Positions 34,671-45,110 of a stretch of 64,000 bases of DNA are shown here, piece by piece (position 1 is the first letter of the stretch; each line of letters starts with the position of its first letter). The notes under the pieces are model-generated. The model saw only the letters and a program-made list of their open reading frames with translations. It searched no databases and was not told where the DNA came from. The translations under genes and the position numbers were made by a program. The stretch lies in the NCBI GenBank assembly GCA_964344565.1, contig CAYFNT010000001.1, positions 62,001 to 126,000 of the forward strand, read 5' to 3'. Source of the stretch: JACNKJ01 sp964344565. GTDB taxonomy: Bacteria; Krumholzibacteriota; Krumholzibacteriia; JACNKJ01.

Positions 34671-35825
34671 CTACTCCTCCAGCCAGCTCTGGGGATAGGC
34701 CGCATCCTCCACGTCCTGCGCGCCCTTGGCGACCTTCAGCGGCCCAAAGGTGTCAATCATCACGGCCAACTCGTCGGTGGATTCCTTGCCGACCGAGGCT
34801 TCGATGCGGCCGAGCTGCGGGCCGTGGGGCATGCCGTCCGGGTGCAAGGTCATCGAGGCATATTCGATACCCTTGCGGCTCATGAACTTGTCGTGGGCGT
34901 AATAGATGACCTCGTCGGTCATCACGTTGCTGTGGTTGTAGGGCGCGGGCACGGCCTCGGGATGGAAGTCGTAGAGCCGCGGCACGAAGCTGCAGACCAC
35001 GAAGCCCGGCGCCTGGAACTGCTGGTGCACCGGCGGCGGCTGATGCACCCGCCCGACGATGGGTTCGAAGTCCTCGATGTTCACGGCCCAGGGATAGTAG
35101 TGGCCGTCCCAGCCCACCACGTCGAAGGGGTGATGCCCGAGGATATGCTCGTAGAGTCGATTCTCGCGCTTCACGATGACGCGAAAGTCGCCGGTCTCAT
35201 CGTGTACCGGCAGCGATTCCGGAACCCGGAAATCCCGTTCGCAGAAGGGGCTGTGCTCCAGATGCTGCCCGTACTCGTTGCGGTAGCGCTTCGGCGTCTC
35301 CACGAAGCCCGCGCTCTCGATCACGAGGATCCGATTGGCGCCCGTGGGCCTCAGCCGATAGGTGATGCCTCGGGGAATAACGAGGTAGTCGCCCTTGCGG
35401 TAGGGCAGCTCGCCCATGATCGATTCCAGCACGCCTTCGCCATCGCTCACGTAGAGGATCTCGTCGCCCTGGCCGTTGCGGAAGAAAAAGTCGTCGACCT
35501 TGTCGGGCCGCGCCATGGAGATGGCCACGTCGCTGTTGAAGAGCAGGGGCACGCGGTCCAGGGTGAAGCTTCCGCCGGCGGAAATGCGGTCCAATCGAAA
35601 ATGGCGATTGCGCAGGGTCGTATCGGAATCTACTTCCCACTGCAGGCCGCGCAGCAGCGACTGGTTCTTCACCGCCGTGGGCAGTCGCAGGTGATAGAGC
35701 AGGCTCGATGGCCCCGTGAATCCCATGTTGCCCATGAGGTGCTCGTAATAGAGCCCGCCGTCCGGATTGCGGAAGGTCACGTGGCGCTTGCGGGGAATCT
35801 CGCCCAGTCGATGATAGAAGGGCAT
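34671..35825 (-). CDS. hmgA: homogentisate 1,2-dioxygenase
   Basis: 384 residues of the cupin-type HmgA family (somewhat shorter than the 430-450 of many homologues). Recognisable segments include NMGFTGPSSLLYHLRLPT, GELPYRKGDYLVIPRG, DVVGWDGHYYPWAVNIEDFEP split across its middle, and the iron-site region VPAPYNHSNVMTDE with HPDGMPHGPQ. Opens the ring of homogentisate to maleylacetoacetate with non-haem iron. Third gene of the hpd operon. Its last bases are duplicated at 32838. Confidence 0.93.
   Translation of the reverse strand: MPFYHRLGEIPRKRHVTFRNPDGGLYYEHLMGNMGFTGPSSLLYHLRLPTAVKNQSLLRGLQWEVDSDTTLRNRHFRLDRISAGGSFTLDRVPLLFNSDVAISMARPDKVDDFFFRNGQGDEILYVSDGEGVLESIMGELPYRKGDYLVIPRGITYRLRPTGANRILVIESAGFVETPKRYRNEYGQHLEHSPFCERDFRVPESLPVHDETGDFRVIVKRENRLYEHILGHHPFDVVGWDGHYYPWAVNIEDFEPIVGRVHQPPPVHQQFQAPGFVVCSFVPRLYDFHPEAVPAPYNHSNVMTDEVIYYAHDKFMSRKGIEYASMTLHPDGMPHGPQLGRIEASVGKESTDELAVMIDTFGPLKVAKGAQDVEDAAYPQSWLEE
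34675..34730 (+). repeat. right flanking copy of the direct repeat (hmgA 3' end)
   Basis: Contains the 24 bases (34675-34698) identical to 32838-32861; here they are the intact final codons of hmgA, read on the minus strand. Confidence 0.75.
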
Positions 35826-35827
35826 GC

Positions 35828-36742
35828 CTACTCCTTCGCCAGGCGCCCGCGAAGGGTGCCCAGCCGTTCGATTTCCAGTTCGACGAGGTCGCCCGGGGCG
35901 AGCCAGCGGCCGAGCTTCTCGGTGCCGATCTCGAGCAGGCAACCACCGCCCACCGTGCCGCTGCCGATGAGGTCGCCGGGGCGCAGCTGAACGCCCGCCG
36001 AAGCCTGTGCGATCATCTCGGCGAAGGACCAGTGGATGCTCTTCCAGTTGCCGCCGGTGATCTCTTCGCCGTTGACCTTCACGCTCATGGCGAGGTCGTA
36101 GCCCTTGCCGCTGCGCGCGTCCTCGAGTTCATCCGGCGTGACCAGGAAGGGGCCGATCTGCGAGGCGAAGTCCTTGCCCTTGGCAGGCCCGAGGCCCACG
36201 CTCATCTCGCGACGCTGCACGGCACGCGCGCTCCAGTCGTTGAGCACGGTGTAACCGGCGATGTGCTCCTCGGCACTTTCCACGGGAATGTTCCGCCCGC
36301 CGCGGCCAATGACCGCGGCCACCTCGAGTTCGAAATCCAGCTCCTCGCGGAATGCGGGCAGTGGTATGTCGGCTTCGTGGGGGAACAGCGTCGCATGATT
36401 GGAGAAGTAGAACACCGGCATCTCGTACCACTGTTGCGCCACCTCGAGGCCGCGCTTGGCTCGTGCCGTCTTCACGTGTTCCTCGAAGGCGTAGAAGTCT
36501 CGGAAGCTCGCGATGGGCGCTACGGGCGTATGCCAGATGATCTCGCTCGGGTCGTGGCCCGGGCCGGTCCAGGAATCGCCGAGGGCTTCCACGATCTGCG
36601 GCAGGTCGCCGAGGCGATCGGGATCCAGAGGCCAGGGCGACTGGCCGAGGATGATGTCCGCCGGATGCACGCGGCCGTCGCGGTAAACCCCCATCTGCAC
36701 CCGCCCATGATCCCCCGGAACTTCGAAATTCAGCAGCCTCAC
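35828..36742 (-). CDS. fumarylacetoacetate hydrolase family protein
   Basis: 304 residues. Contains the metal-binding ELDFELEVAAVIGRGGRNI (Glu-x-Glu), YTVLNDWSARAVQRRE, GPAKGKDFASQIGP and the C-terminal LRPGDLIGSGTVGGG of the FAA hydrolase fold. In this operon it should cleave fumarylacetoacetate to fumarate and acetoacetate, the last step of tyrosine degradation. Starts four bases inside the hpd gene (ATGA). No separate maleylacetoacetate isomerase gene is beside it. Confidence 0.88.
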   Translation of the reverse strand: MRLLNFEVPGDHGRVQMGVYRDGRVHPADIILGQSPWPLDPDRLGDLPQIVEALGDSWTGPGHDPSEIIWHTPVAPIASFRDFYAFEEHVKTARAKRGLEVAQQWYEMPVFYFSNHATLFPHEADIPLPAFREELDFELEVAAVIGRGGRNIPVESAEEHIAGYTVLNDWSARAVQRREMSVGLGPAKGKDFASQIGPFLVTPDELEDARSGKGYDLAMSVKVNGEEITGGNWKSIHWSFAEMIAQASAGVQLRPGDLIGSGTVGGGCLLEIGTEKLGRWLAPGDLVELEIERLGTLRGRLAKE

Positions 36743-37854
36743 AGATTCCCCCGCCGCTCCTGTTCCCGTTCGATGGATTCGAACAAGGCCTGGAAGTTGC
36801 CCTTGCCGAAGCTCTGGCTGCCCTTGCGCTGGATGATCTCGTAGAAGAGCGTGGGGCGATCCTGCACCGGTTTGGTGAAGAGCTGCAGGAGGTATCCCTG
36901 GTCGTCGCGATCCACGAGGATCTTGAGTTTGCGCAAGACCTCGATGTCCTCGTCGATGGCGCCCACGCGCTCGGTGAGTTCGTCGTAGTAGGAGTCGGGC
37001 ACCTCCAGGAACTCCACGCCGCGCTCGCGCAGCTGGGTGATGGTGCTGATGATGTCGTCGGTGATCAGTGCCAGGTGCTGGCTGCCGGGGCCGGCGTTGT
37101 AGTCGAGATACTCCTGGATCTGGCTGAGCTTCTTGCCCGCCGCCGGCTCGTTGATGGGGAACTTGATCTTGCCGGTGGGACTGCTCATGACCTTGGAGCG
37201 CAGGGCGGAGTACTCGGTGCTGATGTCCTTGTCGTCGAAGCTCAGGAACTGGTGCCAGCCGAGGATCTGCTCGTACCAGTCGCGCCAGGCGTCCATCTTG
37301 CCCTCTTCCACGTTGCCCACGATGTGATCCACATAGCGCAGGCCCGTGTCCTTTTCGGGAATCTCGCTGGCCTCGTAGCCCGGCAGGAAGGGGCCGTCAT
37401 AGTCCCTGGCGTCGACGAAAGAGTGCAGCACCTCGCCGTAGGTGGCCACGGCGGCCCGGCGCACCCTCCCGCCCATGTCGAAGGGCGCGCCTTCGTCGGA
37501 GGCCCCCCTGGAAGTGGCTTCACGGTGACAGAGATCCACGTCGCTGGTGGCGAAGGCGATGTCGCGCACGCCGTCGCCGTGCTCGGTGAGCCAGCGGTTC
37601 ATCTCGCCGCCCTCGGCGATGGGGGAGCTGACCACCAGGCGGATCTCGTCCTGGGCCAGCACATAGCTGGCGCGGTCGCGGACGCCGGTTTCGGGTCCCG
37701 CGTAGGCGATGCGCGAGAAGCCGAAGGCCTTGCGGTAGAAGTATTCGGACTGCTTGGCGTTGCCGGACCAGATCTCCACGTGATGGATGGCCGAAATGGG
37801 CAGCGCTTCGGCGGGCGCCGGACGCCCGGCGGCGTCTTGGGGTCGCGTGGACAT
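36739..37854 (-). CDS. hpd: 4-hydroxyphenylpyruvate dioxygenase
   Basis: 371 residues, the usual length, two vicinal-oxygen-chelate halves. Iron ligands are placed in HHVEIW, YVDHIVGNV and LFYEIIQRKG; GPGSQHLALITDDI and GYLLQLFTKPVQDRPTLF are diagnostic. Converts 4-hydroxyphenylpyruvate to homogentisate. First gene of the operon with FAA hydrolase and hmgA. Confidence 0.95.
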   Translation of the reverse strand: MSTRPQDAAGRPAPAEALPISAIHHVEIWSGNAKQSEYFYRKAFGFSRIAYAGPETGVRDRASYVLAQDEIRLVVSSPIAEGGEMNRWLTEHGDGVRDIAFATSDVDLCHREATSRGASDEGAPFDMGGRVRRAAVATYGEVLHSFVDARDYDGPFLPGYEASEIPEKDTGLRYVDHIVGNVEEGKMDAWRDWYEQILGWHQFLSFDDKDISTEYSALRSKVMSSPTGKIKFPINEPAAGKKLSQIQEYLDYNAGPGSQHLALITDDIISTITQLRERGVEFLEVPDSYYDELTERVGAIDEDIEVLRKLKILVDRDDQGYLLQLFTKPVQDRPTLFYEIIQRKGSQSFGKGNFQALFESIEREQERRGNL

Positions 37855-38042
37855 ATCCACTCTCCGTGATTTGCGGGTTTGGGATCTGAGAGGATCTCCC
37901 ACATATTCCCCTGTCTTGGGACTCGGGTCAAGATGCTGGCGATCTTACGAGTTGCGGACCCTGATGGCCCCAATGGGTTTCCACTTGCCAGAGCGCCCCG
38001 CTGGGGGCAAGATTCAACCAGTTCCGTTTCCAAGGAGGACCC

Positions 38043-38480
38043 ATGCCGAAGGTCAGAGATCTGCTCAAGGTCAAGGGCACCGATGTGGCCGCCGTCAGCG
38101 AGAACGACACCGTTCTGGACGCTGCCAAACTCATGAACGAGAAGAAAATCGGATCGGTGGTCGTGACCCACGAGGAAACCGTGGTCGGCATCTTCACCGA
38201 GCGGGACATCCTCGTGCGCGTGGTGGCCGAAGGGGCCGACCCCGCCACGACGAAGGTGGGCGATGTGATGACCCGCCCCGTGGCGGCCTGCTGTCCCCAC
38301 ACCACTCTGGAGGAGTGCAAGGGCGTCATCTCCGAGAAACGCATTCGCCATCTGCCGGTGGTGGACGACGGGCGCCTGGTGGGCATGATCACCAGCGGAG
38401 ACCTCATGGCCAACGAAGCTCTCGAGAAGCAGCAGACCATCGAGTACCTCTACGACTACCTCTACGGGAAGCAGCCCTAA
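38043..38480 (+). CDS. tandem CBS-domain protein
   Basis: 145 residues made of two CBS motifs (about 8-62 and 75-128): DTVLDAAKLMNEKKIGSVVV and ISEKRIRHLPVVDDGRLVGM. Such stand-alone pairs bind adenine nucleotides and sense energy state; the partner is unknown. AAGGAGG precedes the ATG and a terminator follows, so it is likely monocistronic. Confidence 0.88.
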   Translation: MPKVRDLLKVKGTDVAAVSENDTVLDAAKLMNEKKIGSVVVTHEETVVGIFTERDILVRVVAEGADPATTKVGDVMTRPVAACCPHTTLEECKGVISEKRIRHLPVVDDGRLVGMITSGDLMANEALEKQQTIEYLYDYLYGKQP

Positions 38481-38514
38481 AGCCCGAGTAAACAAGTATT
38501 TACACACTGAAATA

Positions 38515-38538
38515 CGCCCTCCGAAAGGGGGGCGTTTT
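38515..38538 (+). terminator. intrinsic terminator
   Basis: CGCCCTCC (38515-38522), GAAA loop, GGGGGGCG (38527-38534), then TTTT. Confidence 0.8.
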
Positions 38539-38660
38539 CGCGTTCTCCCCCTTGTTTTTCGAGTTCTTTATCTCTAATTTCTGGCGTCCGACAGACTCAT
38601 AGGCGTCATCCGGCGGGGTGACAAACCGAGATGATTTCTCTCAGGGAGGGAGCGAAACCG

Positions 38661-39841
<1,181 letters not shown>

Positions 39842-39842
<1 letters not shown>

Positions 39843-40129
39843 TGGATCTCATCTCCATCCTTACGCTCTTCGTGCTGGCGATCTTCGTCGGCTTCGAGAT
39901 CATCACGAAGGTGCCGCCGACGCTGCACACGCCCCTGATGAGCGGATCCAACGCCATCAGCGGCATCACCATCGTCGGCGCCATCCTGGCCGCCGGGGCC
40001 GAGGGCCTTGCCGGGGAGAGCCCGCTCTTCCTCTGGCTGGGATTCGCCGCGGTGATCTTCGCGTCCGTAAACGTCGTGGGCGGCTTCATGGTCACCCATC
40101 GCATGCTGGAAATGTTCCAGAAGAAATAG
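39842..40129 (+). CDS. pntAB: NAD(P) transhydrogenase subunit alpha part 2 (membrane)
   Basis: 95 residues with three hydrophobic helices and the conserved PPTLHTPLMSGSNAISGI segment. Forms the proton-conducting domain II with PntB. Confidence 0.93.
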
Positions 40130-40141
40130 GAGGGGAGAGAC

Positions 40142-41566
40142 ATGCAGAACATCATCAACGTCGCGTATCTCGTCGCCTCCATCTTCTTCATCTATGGAAT
40201 GAAGGGGCTGACGCATCCGCGCACCGCCGTTCGCGGCAACCTAACCGGCGCCACGGGCATGGCCATCGCCGTGCTGGCCGTGCTGCTGGATCCGGGCGTG
40301 GAGAAGTACCAGTGGATCATCATCGGCCTGCTCGTGGGCGGCTCCGTGGGAGCGGTCCTGGCCAAGAAGGTCGAGATGACGAGCATGCCCGAGCTGGTGG
40401 CGCTCTTCAACGGCTTCGGCGGACTGGCCTCCATCCTGGTGGCCGGCGCGGCCATCTACAAGCCGTCCATCGCCCTGCCCGAGAGTGCCATAGCGGCATT
40501 CAAGCTGGGTGAGATGACCGGCGGGGCCTACCAGGCCTACATCGCCACGGCGGCGGCGGGCCTGATCGGCGGCGTGACCTTCTTCGGAAGCATCATCGCC
40601 TTCATCAAGCTGGCCGAGATCGCCCTGGGCGGCAGCGTGAAGATCCCGGGCAAGACCGTGGTCAACTCCCTGCTCATCCTCGGCGCAATCTTCTGCGCCG
40701 TGATGCTGGTCATGGATCCCAGCAATGCCATCTACTACTGGGGCATCGTGATCCTCGCTTCGATCCTGGGCGTCACGCTCACCATACCCATCGGTGGCGC
40801 GGACATGCCCGTGGTCATCGCCCTGCTGAACAGCTACTCCGGACTGGCCGCCGCGGCCACCGGCTTCGTGCTCAGCAACAACGTGTTGATCATCGCGGGC
40901 TCCCTGGTGGGCGCTTCGGGACTGATCCTCACGGGCATCATGTGCAAGGCCATGAACCGTTCCCTGACCAACGTGCTCTTCGGCGCCATGGCCGAGGGCG
41001 AGATCGCCAGCGCCGACGAGGTCTACGCGGGCAAGATCAAGTCGACCAGCGCCGACGAGATCTCAATGCTTCTGGACGGCGTGAGTCGCGTGGTCATCGT
41101 TCCCGGTTACGGCATGGCCGTGGCCCAGGCCCAGCACGCCGTGCGCGACATGGCGAGCTTGCTCGAGGCCCAGGGCGTCGAGGTGGAGTACGCCATCCAC
41201 CCGGTGGCCGGCCGCATGCCCGGACACATGAACGTGCTTCTGGCCGAGGCCGACGTGCCCTACGAGAAGCTGATGGAGATGGACGAGATCAACCCGACCC
41301 TCGAGCAGGTCGACGTGGCCTTCGTGGTGGGCGCCAACGACGTGGTGAATCCCGATGCGCGGACCAACCCCGAGAGCCCCATCGCGGGCATGCCCATCAT
41401 CGACGTGGACAAGTGCCGCACCGTGGTGGTCGTGAAGCGTTCGCTCAGTCCGGGATTCGCGGGCATTCCCAACCCGCTCTTCGCCCTGGACAACACGCTC
41501 ATGTTCTTCGCCGACGGCAAGAAGGCCTTCCAGGAGATCACGGCGGCCATCAAGGAGAACATGTAG
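40142..41566 (+). CDS. pntB: NAD(P) transhydrogenase subunit beta
   Basis: 474 residues: an N-terminal membrane half with multiple helices and a C-terminal NADP-binding domain III with VIVPGYGMAVAQAQH, HPVAGRMPGHMNVLLAEA and GANDVVNPDA. Completes the transhydrogenase; GGAGGGG precedes ATG. A terminator follows. Confidence 0.96.
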   Translation: MQNIINVAYLVASIFFIYGMKGLTHPRTAVRGNLTGATGMAIAVLAVLLDPGVEKYQWIIIGLLVGGSVGAVLAKKVEMTSMPELVALFNGFGGLASILVAGAAIYKPSIALPESAIAAFKLGEMTGGAYQAYIATAAAGLIGGVTFFGSIIAFIKLAEIALGGSVKIPGKTVVNSLLILGAIFCAVMLVMDPSNAIYYWGIVILASILGVTLTIPIGGADMPVVIALLNSYSGLAAAATGFVLSNNVLIIAGSLVGASGLILTGIMCKAMNRSLTNVLFGAMAEGEIASADEVYAGKIKSTSADEISMLLDGVSRVVIVPGYGMAVAQAQHAVRDMASLLEAQGVEVEYAIHPVAGRMPGHMNVLLAEADVPYEKLMEMDEINPTLEQVDVAFVVGANDVVNPDARTNPESPIAGMPIIDVDKCRTVVVVKRSLSPGFAGIPNPLFALDNTLMFFADGKKAFQEITAAIKENM

Positions 41567-41590
41567 TTTTTCGATGCAGTGTCCCCGAGA

Positions 41591-41617
41591 AGCCGGGCCT
41601 TCGGGTCCGGCTTTTTT
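41591..41617 (+). terminator. intrinsic terminator after pntB
   Basis: AGCCGGGCC (41591-41599), TTCG-type loop, GGTCCGGCT (41603-41611), then six T. Confidence 0.8.
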
Positions 41618-41652
41618 GTGGACAATTACCCGCCCTGCCTTACGATGGCCCC

Positions 41653-43284
41653 ATGAAAAGATCGACCAAACGCCTGATATGGTTCGCCGGCGTGCTCGTG
41701 CTGGTCATCCTGGGGACGACCTTCCTCTACATGATCGGCATGGCCACCCTCGAGGATTCTCCCCGAGGATTCTGGAGGAGCGCGATGACGGTGGTGGAGA
41801 CCCTCACCACCACGGGCTACGGCTTCGACTGCGATTGGCAGCATCCAGTCATGATCTTTTTCGTGATCGTGCTGCAGCTGGTCGGCCTCATCCTGCTCTT
41901 CCTCTTCTTCCCGCTATATATCATCCCGGTGATGGAAGAGCGATTCCAGGCCCGGCTGCCCGTGGCGGTGAAGGAGTTCCAGGATCACGTGATCTTCCTG
42001 GGCTATCGGCCCGCCGTGTCGGTGGTCATGAAGGAACTCACCGAGGCCGGTGTGAGCTCGGTGGTGCTCGAGCCCGATCCCCGGGAGGCCCGGCGCCTGC
42101 TCGACGAGGGCATTCCCGTGGTCTACACGAGCATGAACGAATCGGGGCTCGAAGCCGCGGGCATGGCCCAAGCGCGCACCGTGGTGGCCTTGGGCAAGGA
42201 CGACCAGAACGCGGCCATGGCCATCACCGCACGGCAGGGCGGCTTCAGCGGCGAGATCCTGGCCCTGGCCGAAAGCGGTGAGCACCGCAAGGCCATGATG
42301 CTGGCCGGATGCAACGAGGTCTTCACCCCCAGCTATCTGCAGGCCTCGGCGCTCGCCTCGCGGGCCAGCGAGAAGGTGCGCCCCACGCTGCAGGGAGCCC
42401 ATCAGATCGGCAAACACCTTGAAGTCTGCGAGATCCGCGTACACTCGGACAGCGGTCTGGCCGGCCTCAGCCTGAGCGAGGCCGAGGTGGGGGCCCAGAC
42501 CGGCGCACAGATCCTGGGGCAATGGATCGGCGGCCGTCTCGAGGCTCCCGCCCGGGCGGACATGCGCATGGAGCCCCGCGGGGTGCTCGTGGCCGCGGGC
42601 AGCCGCGAGGCCGTGGCGCGGCTGGGCGACATGGCCGGCAGCCGGCGCAAGGCCACGCCGGAAGGTCCCGTGGTGGTGGCGGGCTTCGGTCAGGTGGGAC
42701 GCCGGGTGGTGAACTTCCTGAAGGAGGCCGGCGAAGCGGTCTTCGTCATCGATCGCGAGGCGCACCTCGGCGTGAACCTGTCCGGCGATCTGCTGGATCC
42801 CGAGATCCAGGCCATGGCCGAACTCGAAAACGCGCGCTCCCTGGTGCTCGCCCTCAACAAGGACAGCGCCACCCTATTCGCCACGGTGATGCTGCGAGAC
42901 CGCTGGCCGACCCTGCCCATCATCGCGCGGGTGAACGAGGCCGAGAACGTGGACCGCATCCACCGGGCCGGCGCCGACTTCGCCATCGCGGTGAGCCAGG
43001 TGGCCGGACGCATGTTGGCGGCGAAGCTGCTGGGCCGCGAGTCCATCGCCCTGGACGAACAGCTCACCCTCTACAAGATGGGCCCGGGCACCCTCGCGGG
43101 ACGGCGCCTTGCCGACCTCGACATCCGGGGACGCACCGGCTTCTCCATCGTGGCCGTGGAGCGCGGCGACGACCTGGTCACCGAGTTCCCCGCCGACTTC
43201 CAGTTCGTGGCCGACGACGCCCTCTTCGTCTGCGGACGCTCCGACGAACTGCAGAATCTCTATCGATTCACCGGTGAACTCTAG
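41653..43284 (+). CDS. potassium channel with two RCK (TrkA-N/TrkA-C) modules
   Basis: 543 residues: membrane helix 1 (about 7-28), pore loop with filter TTTGYGFD (about 52-59), helix 2 (about 64-92), then two RCK modules (about 115-325 and 335-543), each a Rossmann TrkA-N half (HVIFLGYRPAV; PVVVAGFGQVGRRVV) plus a TrkA-C half. A two-helix K+ channel gated by ligand binding to a cytoplasmic ring, with both RCK modules in one chain as in GsuK- and BK-like channels. ATG 41653 follows the terminator by 35 bases; longer frames run back into pntB and are ignored. Confidence 0.88.
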   Translation: MKRSTKRLIWFAGVLVLVILGTTFLYMIGMATLEDSPRGFWRSAMTVVETLTTTGYGFDCDWQHPVMIFFVIVLQLVGLILLFLFFPLYIIPVMEERFQARLPVAVKEFQDHVIFLGYRPAVSVVMKELTEAGVSSVVLEPDPREARRLLDEGIPVVYTSMNESGLEAAGMAQARTVVALGKDDQNAAMAITARQGGFSGEILALAESGEHRKAMMLAGCNEVFTPSYLQASALASRASEKVRPTLQGAHQIGKHLEVCEIRVHSDSGLAGLSLSEAEVGAQTGAQILGQWIGGRLEAPARADMRMEPRGVLVAAGSREAVARLGDMAGSRRKATPEGPVVVAGFGQVGRRVVNFLKEAGEAVFVIDREAHLGVNLSGDLLDPEIQAMAELENARSLVLALNKDSATLFATVMLRDRWPTLPIIARVNEAENVDRIHRAGADFAIAVSQVAGRMLAAKLLGRESIALDEQLTLYKMGPGTLAGRRLADLDIRGRTGFSIVAVERGDDLVTEFPADFQFVADDALFVCGRSDELQNLYRFTGEL

Positions 43285-43292
43285 GGAGAAAC

Positions 43293-43670
43293 ATGAAGCG
43301 CATCCTTACAATGCTGGGCCTGATGATCCTGCTGGCCGGCTGTTCATCGGACAGTCCCACGGGCGGCGGAGGGGGCGTGTCCTTCAGCGGCGATGTGCAA
43401 CCCATCTTCGACGCCCATTGCGGTGGCTGTCATCCGCCCAACGGCGGGCTGGACCTTTCGCCGGCGGGTTCCTACGCGAATCTCGTGAGCGTGGTGTCGT
43501 CGGGCTACGCCCCGAGCATGCGGGTGCAGCCCGGCGATCCCTTCAATTCCGTGCTCTACGGCAAGGCCTCCGGCGAGAGTTTCGACGGGGCCATGCCGCC
43601 GGTGAACCTGAGCGGGTCGCAGGTGGAGGCCATCCTGCTCTGGATCCAAGAAGGCGCCCTGGACAACTAA
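43293..43670 (+). CDS. haem-c-type lipoprotein
   Basis: 125 residues: lipoprotein signal peptide with lipobox LLAGC (Cys17), Gly-rich linker, and a small cytochrome c-like domain with the haem-binding CGGCH and a later MPPVNLSGSQVEAILLWI that places a possible axial Met. Likely a membrane-tethered electron carrier in the periplasm. GGAGA precedes ATG; aldehyde dehydrogenase follows after nine bases. Related cytochrome domains accompany FCB surface proteins. Confidence 0.75.
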   Translation: MKRILTMLGLMILLAGCSSDSPTGGGGGVSFSGDVQPIFDAHCGGCHPPNGGLDLSPAGSYANLVSVVSSGYAPSMRVQPGDPFNSVLYGKASGESFDGAMPPVNLSGSQVEAILLWIQEGALDN

Positions 43671-43679
43671 GGAGCGAGC

Positions 43680-45110
43680 ATGAGCGAGACCTATCCCCTC
43701 TATCTGGCCGGCAAGCCCGAACATCGGGACGATAAGATCGAGGTGCGCTGCAAGGCTCGTGGCGATCTCATCGCCGAGGTAGCTCTGGGCAGCGGCGAGG
43801 ATCTGGTAGACGCCTTGAACGCCGGCGCCGCCTGCGCCGCCGGACCGACCCTGCCCGCATGGCGGCGGCAGGAGATCCTGCAGGGCCTGTCCGAAGCCAT
43901 CGCCCGAGACCGCGAGGAATTCGCCCGCGCCCTTTCCCGGGAAGCGGGCAAGCCCATCAAGGATTCCCGCGTGGAGGTGGACCGGGCCGTGGAGACCTTC
44001 CGCGTGGCCGGCGAGGAGTCCGTGCGTCTGACCGGCGAGTGGATGCCCCTGGAGTTCTCGCCCGCCAGCGAGGGCCTGCACGGAACCATCCGACGCTTTC
44101 CCGCGGGGCTCTGCGCGCTCATCACGCCCTTCAACTTTCCCCTGAACCTCGCCGCCCACAAGATCGGTCCGGCCTTGGGGGTGGGGAATCCCTTCATCCT
44201 GAAGCCGGCTTCGAGCACGCCGATCACAGCGCTCATGCTCGGCGAGATACTCTCCACTCTCGGACTGCCGGAGGGCATGTTCTCGGTGCTGCCGCTCGGT
44301 CGCGTGGAGGCCGAACGGCTCGCTTCGGACGCCCGCATCAAGCATCTGAGCTTCACGGGCAGTCCCGAGGTGGGATGGAAGCTCAAGCGGATCGCGGGCC
44401 GGGCGAAGGTGTCCCTGGAACTCGGCGGCAACGCCGCCTGCGTGGTGGACGAGGGAACGGATCTGGAGTTCGCGGCGGGCCGCATCATCACCGGAGCCTT
44501 CTACCAGTCGGGTCAGAGCTGCATCAGCGTGCAGCGCATCTACGGACATGTGTCCATCTACGAGGAACTTCGCGAAGGACTCGTGGCGAAGGCCCGCGCG
44601 TTGAAAGCCGGAGAGCCCCTGGACGAGGACACCTTCCTCGGCCCGCTCATCACCGAGGATGACGCGGTTCGGGTGCAGTCCTGGATCGACGAGGCCGTGG
44701 AAGGCGGCGCCACCCTGCTCTGCGGCGGCGAGCGCAGGGGTCCATGGGTTAACGCGACCTTGCTGGAGGGCGTATCCCGGGAGTTGTCGCTTTCCTGCCG
44801 CGAGGTCTTCGGACCCGTGGCCGTGCTCGAACCCTTTCAGGACTTCAAGGAAGTGGTGGCCCGGGTGAACGACTCCGCCTTCGGTCTTCAGGCCGGCTTC
44901 TTCACCAAGAACCTCGACCGCGCCCACTATGCTTACGAGCATTGCGAGGTCGGAGGCGTGGTCATCGGCGACGTTCCCAGCCTTCGCGTGGACGCCATGC
45001 CCTACGGCGGCGTGAAGGACAGCGGTCTCGGACGCGAAGGCCTCCGCTTCGCCATGGAGGAGATGAGCGAGCCCCGCTTCATGCTCATGAAGGGCGTCGG
45101 TCGTTCGTGA
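43680..45110 (+). CDS. aldehyde dehydrogenase family protein
   Basis: 476 residues. NAD(P)-binding TPFNFPLNLAAHKIGPAL and FTGSPEVGWKL, general base Glu in VSLELGGNAACVV and catalytic Cys in QSGQSCISVQR; C-terminal MPYGGVKDSGLGREG. Oxidises an aldehyde to its acid; closest in feel to the phosphonoacetaldehyde/lactaldehyde/succinate-semialdehyde group, but the substrate cannot be fixed. GGAGC precedes ATG, and its stop overlaps the next gene (GTGA). Confidence 0.88.
   Translation: MSETYPLYLAGKPEHRDDKIEVRCKARGDLIAEVALGSGEDLVDALNAGAACAAGPTLPAWRRQEILQGLSEAIARDREEFARALSREAGKPIKDSRVEVDRAVETFRVAGEESVRLTGEWMPLEFSPASEGLHGTIRRFPAGLCALITPFNFPLNLAAHKIGPALGVGNPFILKPASSTPITALMLGEILSTLGLPEGMFSVLPLGRVEAERLASDARIKHLSFTGSPEVGWKLKRIAGRAKVSLELGGNAACVVDEGTDLEFAAGRIITGAFYQSGQSCISVQRIYGHVSIYEELREGLVAKARALKAGEPLDEDTFLGPLITEDDAVRVQSWIDEAVEGGATLLCGGERRGPWVNATLLEGVSRELSLSCREVFGPVAVLEPFQDFKEVVARVNDSAFGLQAGFFTKNLDRAHYAYEHCEVGGVVIGDVPSLRVDAMPYGGVKDSGLGREGLRFAMEEMSEPRFMLMKGVGRS

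Noticed and set aside
40942..41652. Long N-terminal extension of the K+ channel frame
   Set aside because: It runs through pntB in another frame and across the pntB terminator; ATG 41653 starts directly before the first membrane helix.
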